Of a stretch of 6,882 nucleotides of DNA, positions 1-5,743 are shown in pieces (within the stretch, counting starts at the first letter, position 1; the number at the start of each line of letters is the position of its first letter). The stretch is taken from assembly GCA_913054115.1 (NCBI GenBank), contig CAJXIS010000115.1:1-6882 (forward strand). The letters are read 5' to 3'. A program made the position numbers and the translations under genes. The notes under the pieces are model-generated. The model worked only from the letters and a program-made list of their open reading frames with translations. It was not told where the DNA came from and searched no databases. The stretch comes from an uncultured Acidimicrobiaceae bacterium (lineage in GTDB: Bacteria > Actinomycetota > Acidimicrobiia > Acidimicrobiales > MedAcidi-G1).

Positions 1-313
1 GCTCCTCGACCCCGCACGGGTCGGCCTCGGGACCGACGTGTTCGTCGAGATCACGCTGATCGGCCAGGACGAGGCCACGCTCGATGCCTTCGAGCTCGCC
101 GTCGCCGAACGGCCCGAGATCATGAGCTGTCACCTCATGGCGGGGGACTTCGACTACCTCGTGCACGTGGTCGTGCGCGATGTCGCCGGCTTCGAGGTCC
201 TCCACCGCACGCACCTGGCGCAGTTGCCGGGGGTGACCCGCATGGTGTCGAGCTTCGCCCTGCGCCCCATCTGCGACCGCACCGCGGTTCCGCTGGGCGG
301 TTCGGTCGCCTGA
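1..313 (+). CDS. Lrp/AsnC-family transcriptional regulator, C-terminal part (5' truncated by window edge)
   Basis: The frame is open from base 2 and ends with TGA at 311-313. The visible 103 residues begin LLDPARVGLG and run straight into a β-α-β-β-α-β pattern typical of the Lrp/AsnC ligand-sensing (RAM/AsnC_trans_reg) domain. Seen motifs are the first strand VFVEITL, the turn MAGDFDYLVHVVV, which matches the family's G-x-x-D-Y-hydrophobic signature, and a final strand after LPGVTR. The N-terminal helix-turn-helix lies left of the window. The internal GTG at 38 is not the real start, because homology-like sequence continues upstream of it. Lrp/AsnC proteins are DNA-binding octamers or dimers that respond to amino acids or related small molecules; the effector cannot be read here. 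The gene converges on the SDR gene with only six bases between the two stop codons. Confidence 0.88.
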   Translation, partial: LLDPARVGLGTDVFVEITLIGQDEATLDAFELAVAERPEIMSCHLMAGDFDYLVHVVVRDVAGFEVLHRTHLAQLPGVTRMVSSFALRPICDRTAVPLGGSVA

Positions 314-325
314 CCGCCGTCAGGC
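308..325. terminator. Hairpin spanning both convergent stop codons, possible bidirectional terminator
   Basis: A perfect 7-bp inverted repeat, GCCTGAC and GTCAGGC, encloses a 4-base loop, CGCC. The left arm contains the TGA of the Lrp-type gene (311-313). The right arm contains the complement of the TGA of the SDR gene (320-322). It sits exactly where two convergent genes meet with six bases between them. There is no T-run on either side, so a classical intrinsic terminator is not proven; GC-rich actinobacteria often use hairpins with poor U-tracts. Confidence 0.45.
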
Positions 326-1078
326 AAGGCCGCCGTCGACCTTGAGCACGCTTCCCGTCGTGAAGCTCGAGGCATCCGAGGCCAGGTAGAGGGCGGCGCC
401 GATGATCTCGTTCGGCCTGCCACCCCGTTCGAGCGGCATCGTGCGGCGTGCCGTCTCGGCGAAGGCCTCGAGGTCCCAGGCCTCGGCGATGTCGGTCAGG
501 AACGGGCCGGGCATCAGGCAGTTCACCCGGACCTCCGGCCCGAACGCCCTCGCCAGCGAGGACGTGAGGTTGTTGACCCCGGCCTTGGCCATGGCGTAGA
601 CGACCTCGCCCGGGGTGGGGCGCACGGCGGCAACGGAGCTCACGTTGATGATCGAGCCGCTGCCGTCGGCCTGCATGCGCTTGCCGACCACGACCGAGAG
701 CCGGAACACGCCCTTGAGGTTCACCCCCATGACCTTGTCGTACAGGGCCTCGGTGATGGAGGTGAGGGAGTCGTAGAGCGGGGACATGCCGGCGTTGTTG
801 ACCAGGATGTCGATGCGACCGAACTCGGCGTAGGCGGCATCGGCAAGCCGATCGACCTGGTCCCAGTGGCCCACGTGGCACTCGACGGGCAGCGCCCGGC
901 GGCCGAATCGTTCGACGACCTCGGCGGCGAGCGCCTCGCAGTTCTCCATCTTGCGGCTGGCGATGACGACGTCGGCGCCGTGCTCGGCGAAGGCCAGGAC
1001 CATCTCGCGGCCGAGACCCCGGCTGCCGCCGGTCACGACCGCCACGCGGTCGGAGAGGTCGAAGAGGTCGGGGGGCAT
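320..1078 (-). CDS. Classical short-chain dehydrogenase/reductase (SDR)
   Basis: A 252-residue NAD(P)-dependent oxidoreductase of normal classical SDR length. It shows the Rossmann glycine motif TGGSRGLG at residues 16-23 and NNAG at 94-97. The catalytic set is Asn120 (in VNLKG), Ser148 (in INVSS), Tyr161 and Lys165 (YAMAK). The PG pair at 190-191 precedes the substrate lid, and the usual C-terminal TGSVLKVDGG is present. An Arg at position 42, just after β2, hints at NADP(H), but this is weak evidence. The start is the ATG at 1078, because MPPDLFDLSDR immediately precedes β1 as in the family. The frame stays open further upstream only by running through the TetR gene. A run of G about ten bases upstream is the only Shine-Dalgarno-like signal. 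It lies 44 bases downstream of the TetR gene on the same strand and is probably co-transcribed with it. The substrate is unknown; ketone/alcohol oxidoreduction in a catabolic module is likely. Confidence 0.95.
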   Translation of the reverse strand: MPPDLFDLSDRVAVVTGGSRGLGREMVLAFAEHGADVVIASRKMENCEALAAEVVERFGRRALPVECHVGHWDQVDRLADAAYAEFGRIDILVNNAGMSPLYDSLTSITEALYDKVMGVNLKGVFRLSVVVGKRMQADGSGSIINVSSVAAVRPTPGEVVYAMAKAGVNNLTSSLARAFGPEVRVNCLMPGPFLTDIAEAWDLEAFAETARRTMPLERGGRPNEIIGAALYLASDASSFTTGSVLKVDGGLA

Positions 1079-1089
1079 GGGCCAGTATC

Positions 1090-1105
1090 CCCCGCGGCCG
1101 CGGGG
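1090..1105. repeat. 16-bp perfect GC palindrome between the TetR and SDR genes
   Basis: CCCCGCGGCCGCGGGG is a perfect palindrome with 8-bp arms. It lies 12 bases upstream of the SDR start inside the short TetR-SDR gap. In the minus-strand transcript it could fold as a 6-bp all-GC stem with a GGCC loop. Its 3' arm would overlap the G-run that is the best ribosome-binding candidate of the SDR gene. A role in coupling or attenuation is inference. A chance palindrome in GC-rich DNA remains possible. Confidence 0.4.
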
Positions 1106-1122
1106 AGAGCGAATCCCGACGG

Positions 1123-1704
1123 TCAGGAGGTGGCCGGGACGCCGGCCGCCGAGCGGATGCCGTCGACCAGCAGGTCGACGAGGAACTCGAACTCGGCGTC
1201 GTGGTCGCCGCGCCCGATCGCGTCGAGGTTCTCGAGTCGGGTGAATCCGTCCATGGCGGCACGGAGCGACCGGCCGGCCTTGACGGCCTCCGCGTCTGCG
1301 AGCCCGAAACCGCGGATCACGGCCTGGATGGCGCCCAGGGCGAGGCGGGCGCCGGCGCGCCGCTCGGCGTCGTCCGGGTCGATCGGCGTGAGCGTCAGGT
1401 CGTAGCGGCCGGGGAAGGTCGTGGCCCATGTGCGGTAGGCATGGGCGAACGAGCGAACGGCGTCCTCGTCGCTGCGGCCCAGCACGGATTCGCGGAGGAC
1501 CTCGCCGAACTCGACGGTGGCGGCGTGTGCGAGTGCGCGGCGCAGGCCGGCCAGGCCGTCGACGTGCGAGTAGAGGGAGGGGGAGCGGACCTCGAGCAGA
1601 CCGGCGACGGCGGCCAGGCTGACCGCCCCGGCGCCGTTGGCATCCACGACGCTCAGCCCGGCGGCGACCACGTCCTGACGGGTGACCCCCCGCTTCCTTG
1701 CCAT
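1123..1704 (-). CDS. TetR-family transcriptional repressor with WHG-type C-terminal domain
   Basis: A 193-residue protein of normal TetR length. The N-terminal three-helix DNA-binding domain covers roughly residues 7-53. Its helix-turn-helix is visible as SLAAVAGLLEV followed by the recognition part RSPSLYSHVDG (residues 29-50), the typical SxxxLYxHxxG pattern. The all-helical effector half carries YRTWATTFPGRYDLTL-like sequence (residues 90-105), which is characteristic of the WHG (TetR_C_33) subgroup. The start is ATG at 1704, giving the usual short basic arm MARKRG. No Shine-Dalgarno is visible, and a TAnnnT -10 element lies only 10-15 bases upstream, so the mRNA may be nearly leaderless. 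It is divergent from the B6-enzyme gene across a 39-bp gap that holds inverted repeats. Autoregulation and repression of both directions is the natural inference. The ligand is unknown. Confidence 0.93.
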   Translation of the reverse strand: MARKRGVTRQDVVAAGLSVVDANGAGAVSLAAVAGLLEVRSPSLYSHVDGLAGLRRALAHAATVEFGEVLRESVLGRSDEDAVRSFAHAYRTWATTFPGRYDLTLTPIDPDDAERRAGARLALGAIQAVIRGFGLADAEAVKAGRSLRAAMDGFTRLENLDAIGRGDHDAEFEFLVDLLVDGIRSAAGVPATS

Positions 1705-1705
1705 G

Positions 1706-1743
1706 TTGCAAGCATAGTAGAGATATGTCTAAGATGCTTAGAT
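1706..1743 (+). promoter_or_regulatory. Putative promoter of the B6 enzyme-amidohydrolase pair
   Basis: TTGCAA at 1706-1711 (four of six matches to TTGACA) is followed by an 18-bp spacer and TAAGAT at 1730-1735, which fits the TAnnnT -10 consensus. Transcription would start at about 1742-1744, on or next to the ATG at 1744. This suggests a leaderless mRNA, in agreement with the lack of a Shine-Dalgarno. This is pattern recognition only. Confidence 0.45.
1707..1719 (-). promoter_or_regulatory. Putative -10 region and start point of the TetR-SDR unit
   Basis: On the minus strand TACTAT (plus positions 1714-1719) matches TAnnnT and ends ten bases before the ATG at 1704. A start point near 1707 would leave a leader of only a few bases. 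No convincing -35 hexamer is seen at the matching distance. Transcripts from this element would begin inside the same AT-rich island as the divergent promoter. Confidence 0.35.
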
Positions 1744-1745
1744 AT
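1725..1745. promoter_or_regulatory. Probable TetR operator (21-bp inverted repeat)
   Basis: ATGTCTAAG-ATG-CTTAGATAT is an inverted repeat with 8 of 9 matching positions per arm and a 3-bp centre. It covers the putative -10 element and the first bases of the start codon of the downstream gene, so a bound repressor would block initiation. A second, wider imperfect repeat overlaps it: AAGCATAGTAG at 1710-1720 against CTAAGATGCTT at 1729-1739, 9 of 11 matching. The heptamer AGATATG also recurs directly at 1721-1727 and 1740-1746. This is the only AT-rich stretch in the window and lies next to a TetR gene, which supports the call. No binding data exist here. Confidence 0.6.
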
Positions 1746-2967
1746 GAACACTCTTGCGACACCGGGTCCCATCACCGGGCTGCCCGCTTCCGGTTCCGTC
1801 CACGACGAACAGGAGATCGAGGCGGTCGTCGAGCTGATGCGCACCACGAACCTCGCCATCGGCGACCACGTGGCGGCCTTCGAGGCGGGCATCGCCGAAC
1901 TGCTCGCCAAGGACTCGGGCGTCATGGTCAACTCCGGCTCGTCGGCGCTGCGTCTCGCCATCGACCTCCTCGACTGCGAACCGGGCGACGAGATCATCAC
2001 CTCGCCCCTCACGTTCTCGACCGACATCGCCCCGATGGTCCAGTCGGGGATCGTCCCCGCATTCGTCGACGTCGATCCCGACACGTTCCAGATCGACGTC
2101 GAACGCATCGAGGACATGATCGGCCCCAGGACGAAGGCGATCCTCGCCCCCAACCTGGTCGGCAACTGCCCGGACTGGGACGCCATCAGGTCGATCGCCG
2201 ACGAGCACGGGCTGAAGGTCGTGGAGGATTCCTGCGACGTCCTGGACTCGTGGCTGCGGGGCACCCGCACCGGCGCCCGGTCCGACATCAGCGTCGCCAG
2301 CTTCGCCCTCTCGCATTCCCTGACCGCCGGCGGCACCGGCGGCATGGTGGGCATCGACGATCCCGAGCTCCACGACCGCTGCCTGGTGCTGCGTCGTTGG
2401 GGCCGCCGCAGCGAGACCTACGCCTTCGGATCGCGTCGAGGCAGCAACGATCGATTCGGACCGCTGGCGGACGGCACGCCGTACGACCGGGAGTTCGTGT
2501 TCGACAGCATCGGCTACAACTTCGAACCGACCGAGATCAGCGCCGCCATCGGCCGCGTCCAGCTCGGCAAGCTGGCCGACTTCAACGAGCGCCGGCAGCT
2601 CAACTGGCAGAAGCTGGACGACTTCTTCGCCGACCACGAGGACCGCATCGTCCGACCCCGCACCACCGACGGTTGCAACACCACCTGGATGCGGTACTGC
2701 TTCCGCCTCCGTGAAGGGAGCGGCATGGACCGGACCGGGTTCCAGGAGTTCCTCGAGGCCCGCAACGTGGCAACGCGCATGGTCTGGACCGGCAACATCC
2801 TGCGCCAGCCCGGCTTCGCCGGCATCGGGCACCGTGCCCCGTCGGACGGGCTGCCCCATGCCGACCTCGTGATGGACACCGGCCTTTCCCTGCCCATCCA
2901 CCACGGCCTCTCCAGCGACCACGTCGGATTCATGATCGACCAGCTCATCGACCTGATGGCCCGCTGA
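1744..2967 (+). CDS. DegT/DnrJ/EryC1/StrS-fold B6 enzyme, RfbH/ColD-like with His at the lysine position
   Basis: A 407-residue fold-type I vitamin B6 protein. Landmarks are NSGSSALRLA (residues 63-72, cofactor phosphate region), PGDEIITSPLTF (80-91), FVDVDPDTF (107-115), and EDSCD at 161-165, whose Asp162 should face the pyridine nitrogen. The conserved segment SFALSHSLTAGGTGG spans 186-200. In aminotransferases of this family the sixth residue of that segment is the Schiff-base lysine; here it is His191. The same substitution defines the sugar 3-dehydrases RfbH/E1 (DdhC/AscC) and ColD, and the C-terminal half also resembles RfbH (ATRMVWTGNILRQPGF, 343-358). The four cysteines that bind [2Fe-2S] in E1 should lie just after RRWGR (217-221) but are missing. 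The likely role is PMP/PLP-dependent dehydration or another lysine-free reaction rather than ordinary transamination. The start is ATG at 1744: upstream codons would overlap the divergent TetR gene. It is followed after 50 bases by an amidohydrolase gene. Confidence 0.9.
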   Translation: MNTLATPGPITGLPASGSVHDEQEIEAVVELMRTTNLAIGDHVAAFEAGIAELLAKDSGVMVNSGSSALRLAIDLLDCEPGDEIITSPLTFSTDIAPMVQSGIVPAFVDVDPDTFQIDVERIEDMIGPRTKAILAPNLVGNCPDWDAIRSIADEHGLKVVEDSCDVLDSWLRGTRTGARSDISVASFALSHSLTAGGTGGMVGIDDPELHDRCLVLRRWGRRSETYAFGSRRGSNDRFGPLADGTPYDREFVFDSIGYNFEPTEISAAIGRVQLGKLADFNERRQLNWQKLDDFFADHEDRIVRPRTTDGCNTTWMRYCFRLREGSGMDRTGFQEFLEARNVATRMVWTGNILRQPGFAGIGHRAPSDGLPHADLVMDTGLSLPIHHGLSSDHVGFMIDQLIDLMAR

Positions 2968-3003
2968 ACACCACACCACGACCCGCACCTACGATCTGCA
3001 CCC

Positions 3004-3010
3004 AGGAGGA
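3004..3010 (+). promoter_or_regulatory. Strong ribosome binding site of the first amidohydrolase
   Basis: AGGAGGA ends seven bases before the ATG at 3018. It is the only full Shine-Dalgarno in the window, in contrast to the apparently leaderless divergent genes, and fits an internal cistron of a plus-strand operon. It fixes the start of the gene. Confidence 0.8.
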
Positions 3011-3017
3011 GACCCAG

Positions 3018-4226
3018 ATGACCACGACCACCGAAACCACCGCCCCGTACACGATCATCTCGTCGGACTGCCACGCCGGCGGCAACATGAAGATGTACGA
3101 GGAGTACCTCGAGGACAGCTGGCGCGACGCCTTCAAAGAGTGGCGGGGCGCCTACTCCAACCCGTTCCGCGACCTCCAGGACGACGGCCGCTCACGCAAC
3201 TGGGACGACGAGCGACGCATCAACGACCTGCACGCCGACGGCGTCGTCGCCGAGATCACCTTCCCGAACACCGTGCCGCCGTTCTTCCCGACCGGCGCCC
3301 TCATCACCTATCCGCCCACCGACCGCGCCGAGTACGAGCGGCGCCTCGCCGGCATCCACACCCACAACCGCTGGCTGCTCGACTGGTGCAACGAGTACCC
3401 CGAACGCCGCTGCGGCCTGCCCCAGGTGTTCCTCAACGACCTCGACGACACCATCGCCGACCTCGAATGGGCCGCCGAGAACGGGTTCCGCAGCTTCATG
3501 CTCCCGGCCATCCCCCCCGATCAGGGCATTCCGGGCCTCTGGGACCCGCACTACGACCGCCTCTGGGCGGCGGTGTGCGACCTCGACCTCACGATCACCC
3601 AGCACGGCGGCTCCGGCGGCCCCAACTACGGGAAGGCCCCGGCCGCCACCCTCATGTTCCTCATGGAGGTGCCGTTCTTCGCCCACCGCAACCTGGGCCA
3701 CCTGATCATGTCCGGCGTGTTCGAGCGGTTCCCCGAGCTCCGTTTCGTGATGACCGAGCAGGGCGTCGGCTGGGTGCTCGAGGAACTGCGCCGCATGGAC
3801 GGCTACCACGCCCAGATGGCATCCGGTCGGGTTGGCGAGTTGGGCTTCGCCGCCGAGTTGGTGCTTCCCATGAAGCCCAGCGAGTACTTCGACCGCAACG
3901 TCTGGATCGGGGCCAGCTTCCCGAGCCCTTCGGAGGCCGACGCCATCAAGGAGCTGGGCGTGCACCGGGTCATGTGGGGCAACGACTACCCGCACAACGA
4001 GGGCACGTTCCCGAACTCCCGCGAGTCGCTGCGTCGCTCGTTCTGCGACTGGGACGAAGCCGACCTGCGCACCATCTTCTGCGACAACGCCGTCGAGGTG
4101 TACCGCTTCGACGCCGAGGTGCTCGCCCCGTATGCCGCCGAGCACGGCCCCACGGTCGACGAGGTGGCCACCCCGCTGGACGAGATCCCGAAGGGCAACT
4201 GGAGCCCGGCCTTCACCCGCCCCTAG
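3018..4226 (+). CDS. Amidohydro_2 family metal-dependent hydrolase/decarboxylase
   Basis: A 402-residue TIM-barrel protein of the amidohydrolase-2 (ACMSD-like) family. The metal-site pattern can be followed: Asp17-x-His19 (SSDCH) on strand 1, His196 (TITQHGG) on strand 5 and Asp323 (WGNDYPH) on strand 8, with His326 nearby. LIMSGVFERFPELRFVMTE (229-247) followed by GVGW is a family hallmark. The canonical first His of the HxH pair is Asp, a variation also seen as an acidic residue in some decarboxylases of the family. Members hydrolyse C-N or C-O bonds or decarboxylate aromatic and other acids using Zn or Mn in the cytoplasm; the substrate here is unknown. No signal peptide is visible, only a Thr-rich start. 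About 30 residues extend past the barrel and may form a lid or dimer arm. It is probably co-transcribed with the B6 enzyme 50 bases upstream. Confidence 0.93.
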   Translation: MTTTTETTAPYTIISSDCHAGGNMKMYEEYLEDSWRDAFKEWRGAYSNPFRDLQDDGRSRNWDDERRINDLHADGVVAEITFPNTVPPFFPTGALITYPPTDRAEYERRLAGIHTHNRWLLDWCNEYPERRCGLPQVFLNDLDDTIADLEWAAENGFRSFMLPAIPPDQGIPGLWDPHYDRLWAAVCDLDLTITQHGGSGGPNYGKAPAATLMFLMEVPFFAHRNLGHLIMSGVFERFPELRFVMTEQGVGWVLEELRRMDGYHAQMASGRVGELGFAAELVLPMKPSEYFDRNVWIGASFPSPSEADAIKELGVHRVMWGNDYPHNEGTFPNSRESLRRSFCDWDEADLRTIFCDNAVEVYRFDAEVLAPYAAEHGPTVDEVATPLDEIPKGNWSPAFTRP

Positions 4227-4229
4227 CCC

Positions 4230-4250
4230 GCCGGCTACCTCGTCGCCGGC
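4230..4250. terminator. Short GC stem in the convergent gap, weak terminator candidate
   Basis: GCCGGC occurs at 4230-4235 and 4245-4250 and can pair as a 6-bp all-GC stem with a 9-base loop. It starts three bases after the TAG of the amidohydrolase. No T-run follows in either direction. The 47-bp gap (4227-4273) between the convergent genes shows nothing else clear. Confidence 0.25.
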
Positions 4251-4273
4251 TGTGCTGAGCGCTACCGCCTGAG

Positions 4274-5722
4274 TCAGCGCAGGCCCGCTGTGCTGATCGG
4301 GTCGCCGATGGCGATCAGGTGGCCCAGGTCGGGGTCGTAGGCGAAGCGGCGCAGCAGGTCGCCTGCGCCGTGCTTGTCCGGCCCGAGCGAAGCCTCGGCC
4401 ATCCCTGGCAGGCTGAACGACCCGATCGTCTCGACGGCGGCGGTGAACCCCTCGGGTGTCGGGCTGGTGCCGGCTGAGGTGACCAGCTTCACGGCCAGCC
4501 GGAACACCTGGCAGGCGTGCATGGCGTCGAGGTGGGTGTCGGTCCCGATGCGTGCGTCCTCCTCGGCTGCCACCCACTCGTCGACACATCCCTGTACCGA
4601 AGGGTCGGCCAGCAACTCCTCGTAGCGGGGCACGTCCACCGTCAGTGCCGAGACCTTGCCGCCGACGAAGGTGGAGAGCCCGGCGCCACCGGGAAAGCCG
4701 GACTCCACGGCCTCCGGGTCGGTGATGACGAGTTCGACGACCGAACCCACCCGTTCGAGGGCGATGGCGTGGTTGCCGGCGTCCTCGAGAACCAGCACGA
4801 CATCGACGCCGTCGGCCCCGAAGTGGTCCCGGAGGGGTGCGTCGAGCTGGTTGATGTCGGCGTGCTGCGTCTCGAAGATCGCTTCCGAGGCGAGGTCGAG
4901 CGTGAACTCCTCGACGAGTTCCTCGACACGGTCCCGGAACGACGAGGTGGCCCCCGTCCAGACCGTGCCGAGCCGGAGGTCGTCGAGGTCGCCACGGCGT
5001 GCCAGTGCGGTGAGGCCGAGGAGTCGGGCGTCGTCCGTGGCCATGTCGACCGTGACCAGGAGGCCGCCGAGGTCGGCGTCGAGGTCGGCACTGAGGCCGG
5101 TCCGTGCGACGACGGGGGCGCCGTAGCGCTCGCTGGCGCACCGGACCGCATCCTCGTCGACCGCATCCATGAGGATCATGAACACGGCTGCTTCCTCGAG
5201 CAGCGTGACACAGGCCGTCTCGGCGGAACCGGGACGGTACGGGTTGAATCGGGCCACGTGCAGGACGACCTGGCGACCGTGGACTCCGCCATTGTCGTTG
5301 CGCATCTGGGCGAAGGCGGCATAGAGGCCCTCGCTGGACAGGTCTGCGTCCTGGAGGACGATGCCCAGGTGGAGTTCGGTTGCGGTGACACCCTGCCAGG
5401 AGGCGGGGAGCGCCGGTCCGGTCGTGGTCGGGGCCTCGCTGGTGGTGGAGGTGGAGGTGGAAGTGGAAGTGGTGGTGGAGGTGGAGCTGGTGGAGGAGGT
5501 AGAGGTCGAAGTAGAAGTAGAAGTAGAAGTGGTGGACGTAGAAGTCGAGGTAGAAGTGGTGGAAGTCGAGGTCGAGGTCGAGGTCGAAGTCGAAGTGGAG
5601 GTGGAAGTCGGCGCCGGGACGGGGTCGGAGCCTCCGCCACAGCCGGCGACCACGAGTGCGACGGCGAACAGCGCCGGGAGCCACATCCTCACGGACACGA
5701 CGTTACGACAACGTGCCCGCAC
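4274..5722 (-). CDS. Lipoprotein with Ser/Thr stalk and type-I periplasmic-binding domain (branched-chain amino acid transporter type)
   Basis: 482 residues from the GTG at 5722. Residues 12-28 form a lipoprotein signal: Arg12, hydrophobic WLPALFAVALVVAG and Cys28, the lipidated residue of the VVAGC lipobox. A short GGGSDPVPAP spacer leads to 57 uninterrupted Ser/Thr residues (39-95), then EAPTTTGPALP and a Peripla_BP_6-like domain from about residue 105. This opens ELHLGIVLQD and continues with YAAFAQMRNDNGGVHGRQVVLHV, the usual LivJ-like pattern. It should sit outside the membrane, held off by the stalk, and bind a small solute. No permease or ATPase gene is visible beside it, so it may be an orphan receptor or use a distant transporter. 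The start is uncertain: the GTG codons at 5698 and 5692 and the ATG at 5686 are in frame. The ATG alone would remove the positive residue before the hydrophobic core, which argues against it. It follows the second amidohydrolase by 21 bases. Confidence 0.85.
   Translation of the reverse strand: MRARCRNVVSVRMWLPALFAVALVVAGCGGGSDPVPAPTSTSTSTSTSTSTSTSTTSTSTSTSTTSTSTSTSTSTSSTSSTSTTTSTSTSTSTTSEAPTTTGPALPASWQGVTATELHLGIVLQDADLSSEGLYAAFAQMRNDNGGVHGRQVVLHVARFNPYRPGSAETACVTLLEEAAVFMILMDAVDEDAVRCASERYGAPVVARTGLSADLDADLGGLLVTVDMATDDARLLGLTALARRGDLDDLRLGTVWTGATSSFRDRVEELVEEFTLDLASEAIFETQHADINQLDAPLRDHFGADGVDVVLVLEDAGNHAIALERVGSVVELVITDPEAVESGFPGGAGLSTFVGGKVSALTVDVPRYEELLADPSVQGCVDEWVAAEEDARIGTDTHLDAMHACQVFRLAVKLVTSAGTSPTPEGFTAAVETIGSFSLPGMAEASLGPDKHGAGDLLRRFAYDPDLGHLIAIGDPISTAGLR
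5438..5608 (-). repeat. Imperfect hexanucleotide repeat encoding a 57-residue Ser/Thr stalk
   Basis: The tract translates as alternating Thr-Ser with a few TT, SS and TTT breaks (residues 39-95 of the lipoprotein). The plus strand is built from six-base units such as GGTGGA, AGTGGA, GGTCGA and AGTAGA, and has only 9 C in positions 5441-5608 despite a GC-rich genome. Runs of identical units stand out: three AGAAGT copies in 5513-5530 and several GGTCGA copies in 5570-5587. This points to recent tandem duplication. Unit changes keep the frame, so stalk length could vary between strains. Confidence 0.9.
5700..5714. repeat. Small inverted repeat in the start region of the lipoprotein gene
   Basis: ACGTT-ACGAC-AACGT is a perfect 5-bp inverted repeat with a 5-base centre, lying between the alternative start codons of the lipoprotein. 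On the minus strand it contains TAACGT, a TAnnnT match, which would place a transcription start near the GTG at 5692. It could be an operator or chance. Confidence 0.25.
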
Positions 5723-5743
5723 TCGGCGGGCAGCGCCCGGGTT

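Noticed and set aside
1201..1743. Upstream extension of the B6-enzyme frame.
   Set aside because: It lies antisense to the TetR gene and crosses the operator; the translated extension has no family similarity, while ATG 1744 gives a normal N-terminus.
1079..1762. Upstream extension of the SDR frame through the whole TetR gene, as if an N-terminal fusion.
   Set aside because: The extra residues are Arg/Pro/Gly-rich without a domain, and the TetR protein in the other frame has a clear helix-turn-helix and WHG region. The SDR starts naturally at 1078.
2990..2995. TACGAT as a possible -10 of a separate promoter for the first amidohydrolase.
   Set aside because: No -35 element is apparent, the start point would fall within a base or two of the Shine-Dalgarno, and the 50-bp same-strand gap is well explained by an operon.
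4254..4278. GCTGA...TCAGC inverted repeat near the lipoprotein stop as a terminator.
   Set aside because: Only five base pairs with a 15-base loop and no T-run; likely chance.
5438..5608. The repeat tract as a CRISPR-like or non-coding satellite array.
   Set aside because: There is no repeat-spacer structure; the frame stays open and encodes a Ser/Thr stalk between a lipobox and a folded domain.
3192..5684. An 830-codon open frame on the minus strand crossing the first amidohydrolase and the lipoprotein gene.
   Set aside because: Low-complexity His/Leu/Asp and Arg-rich translation, no domain pattern, and it overlaps two well supported genes in other frames.
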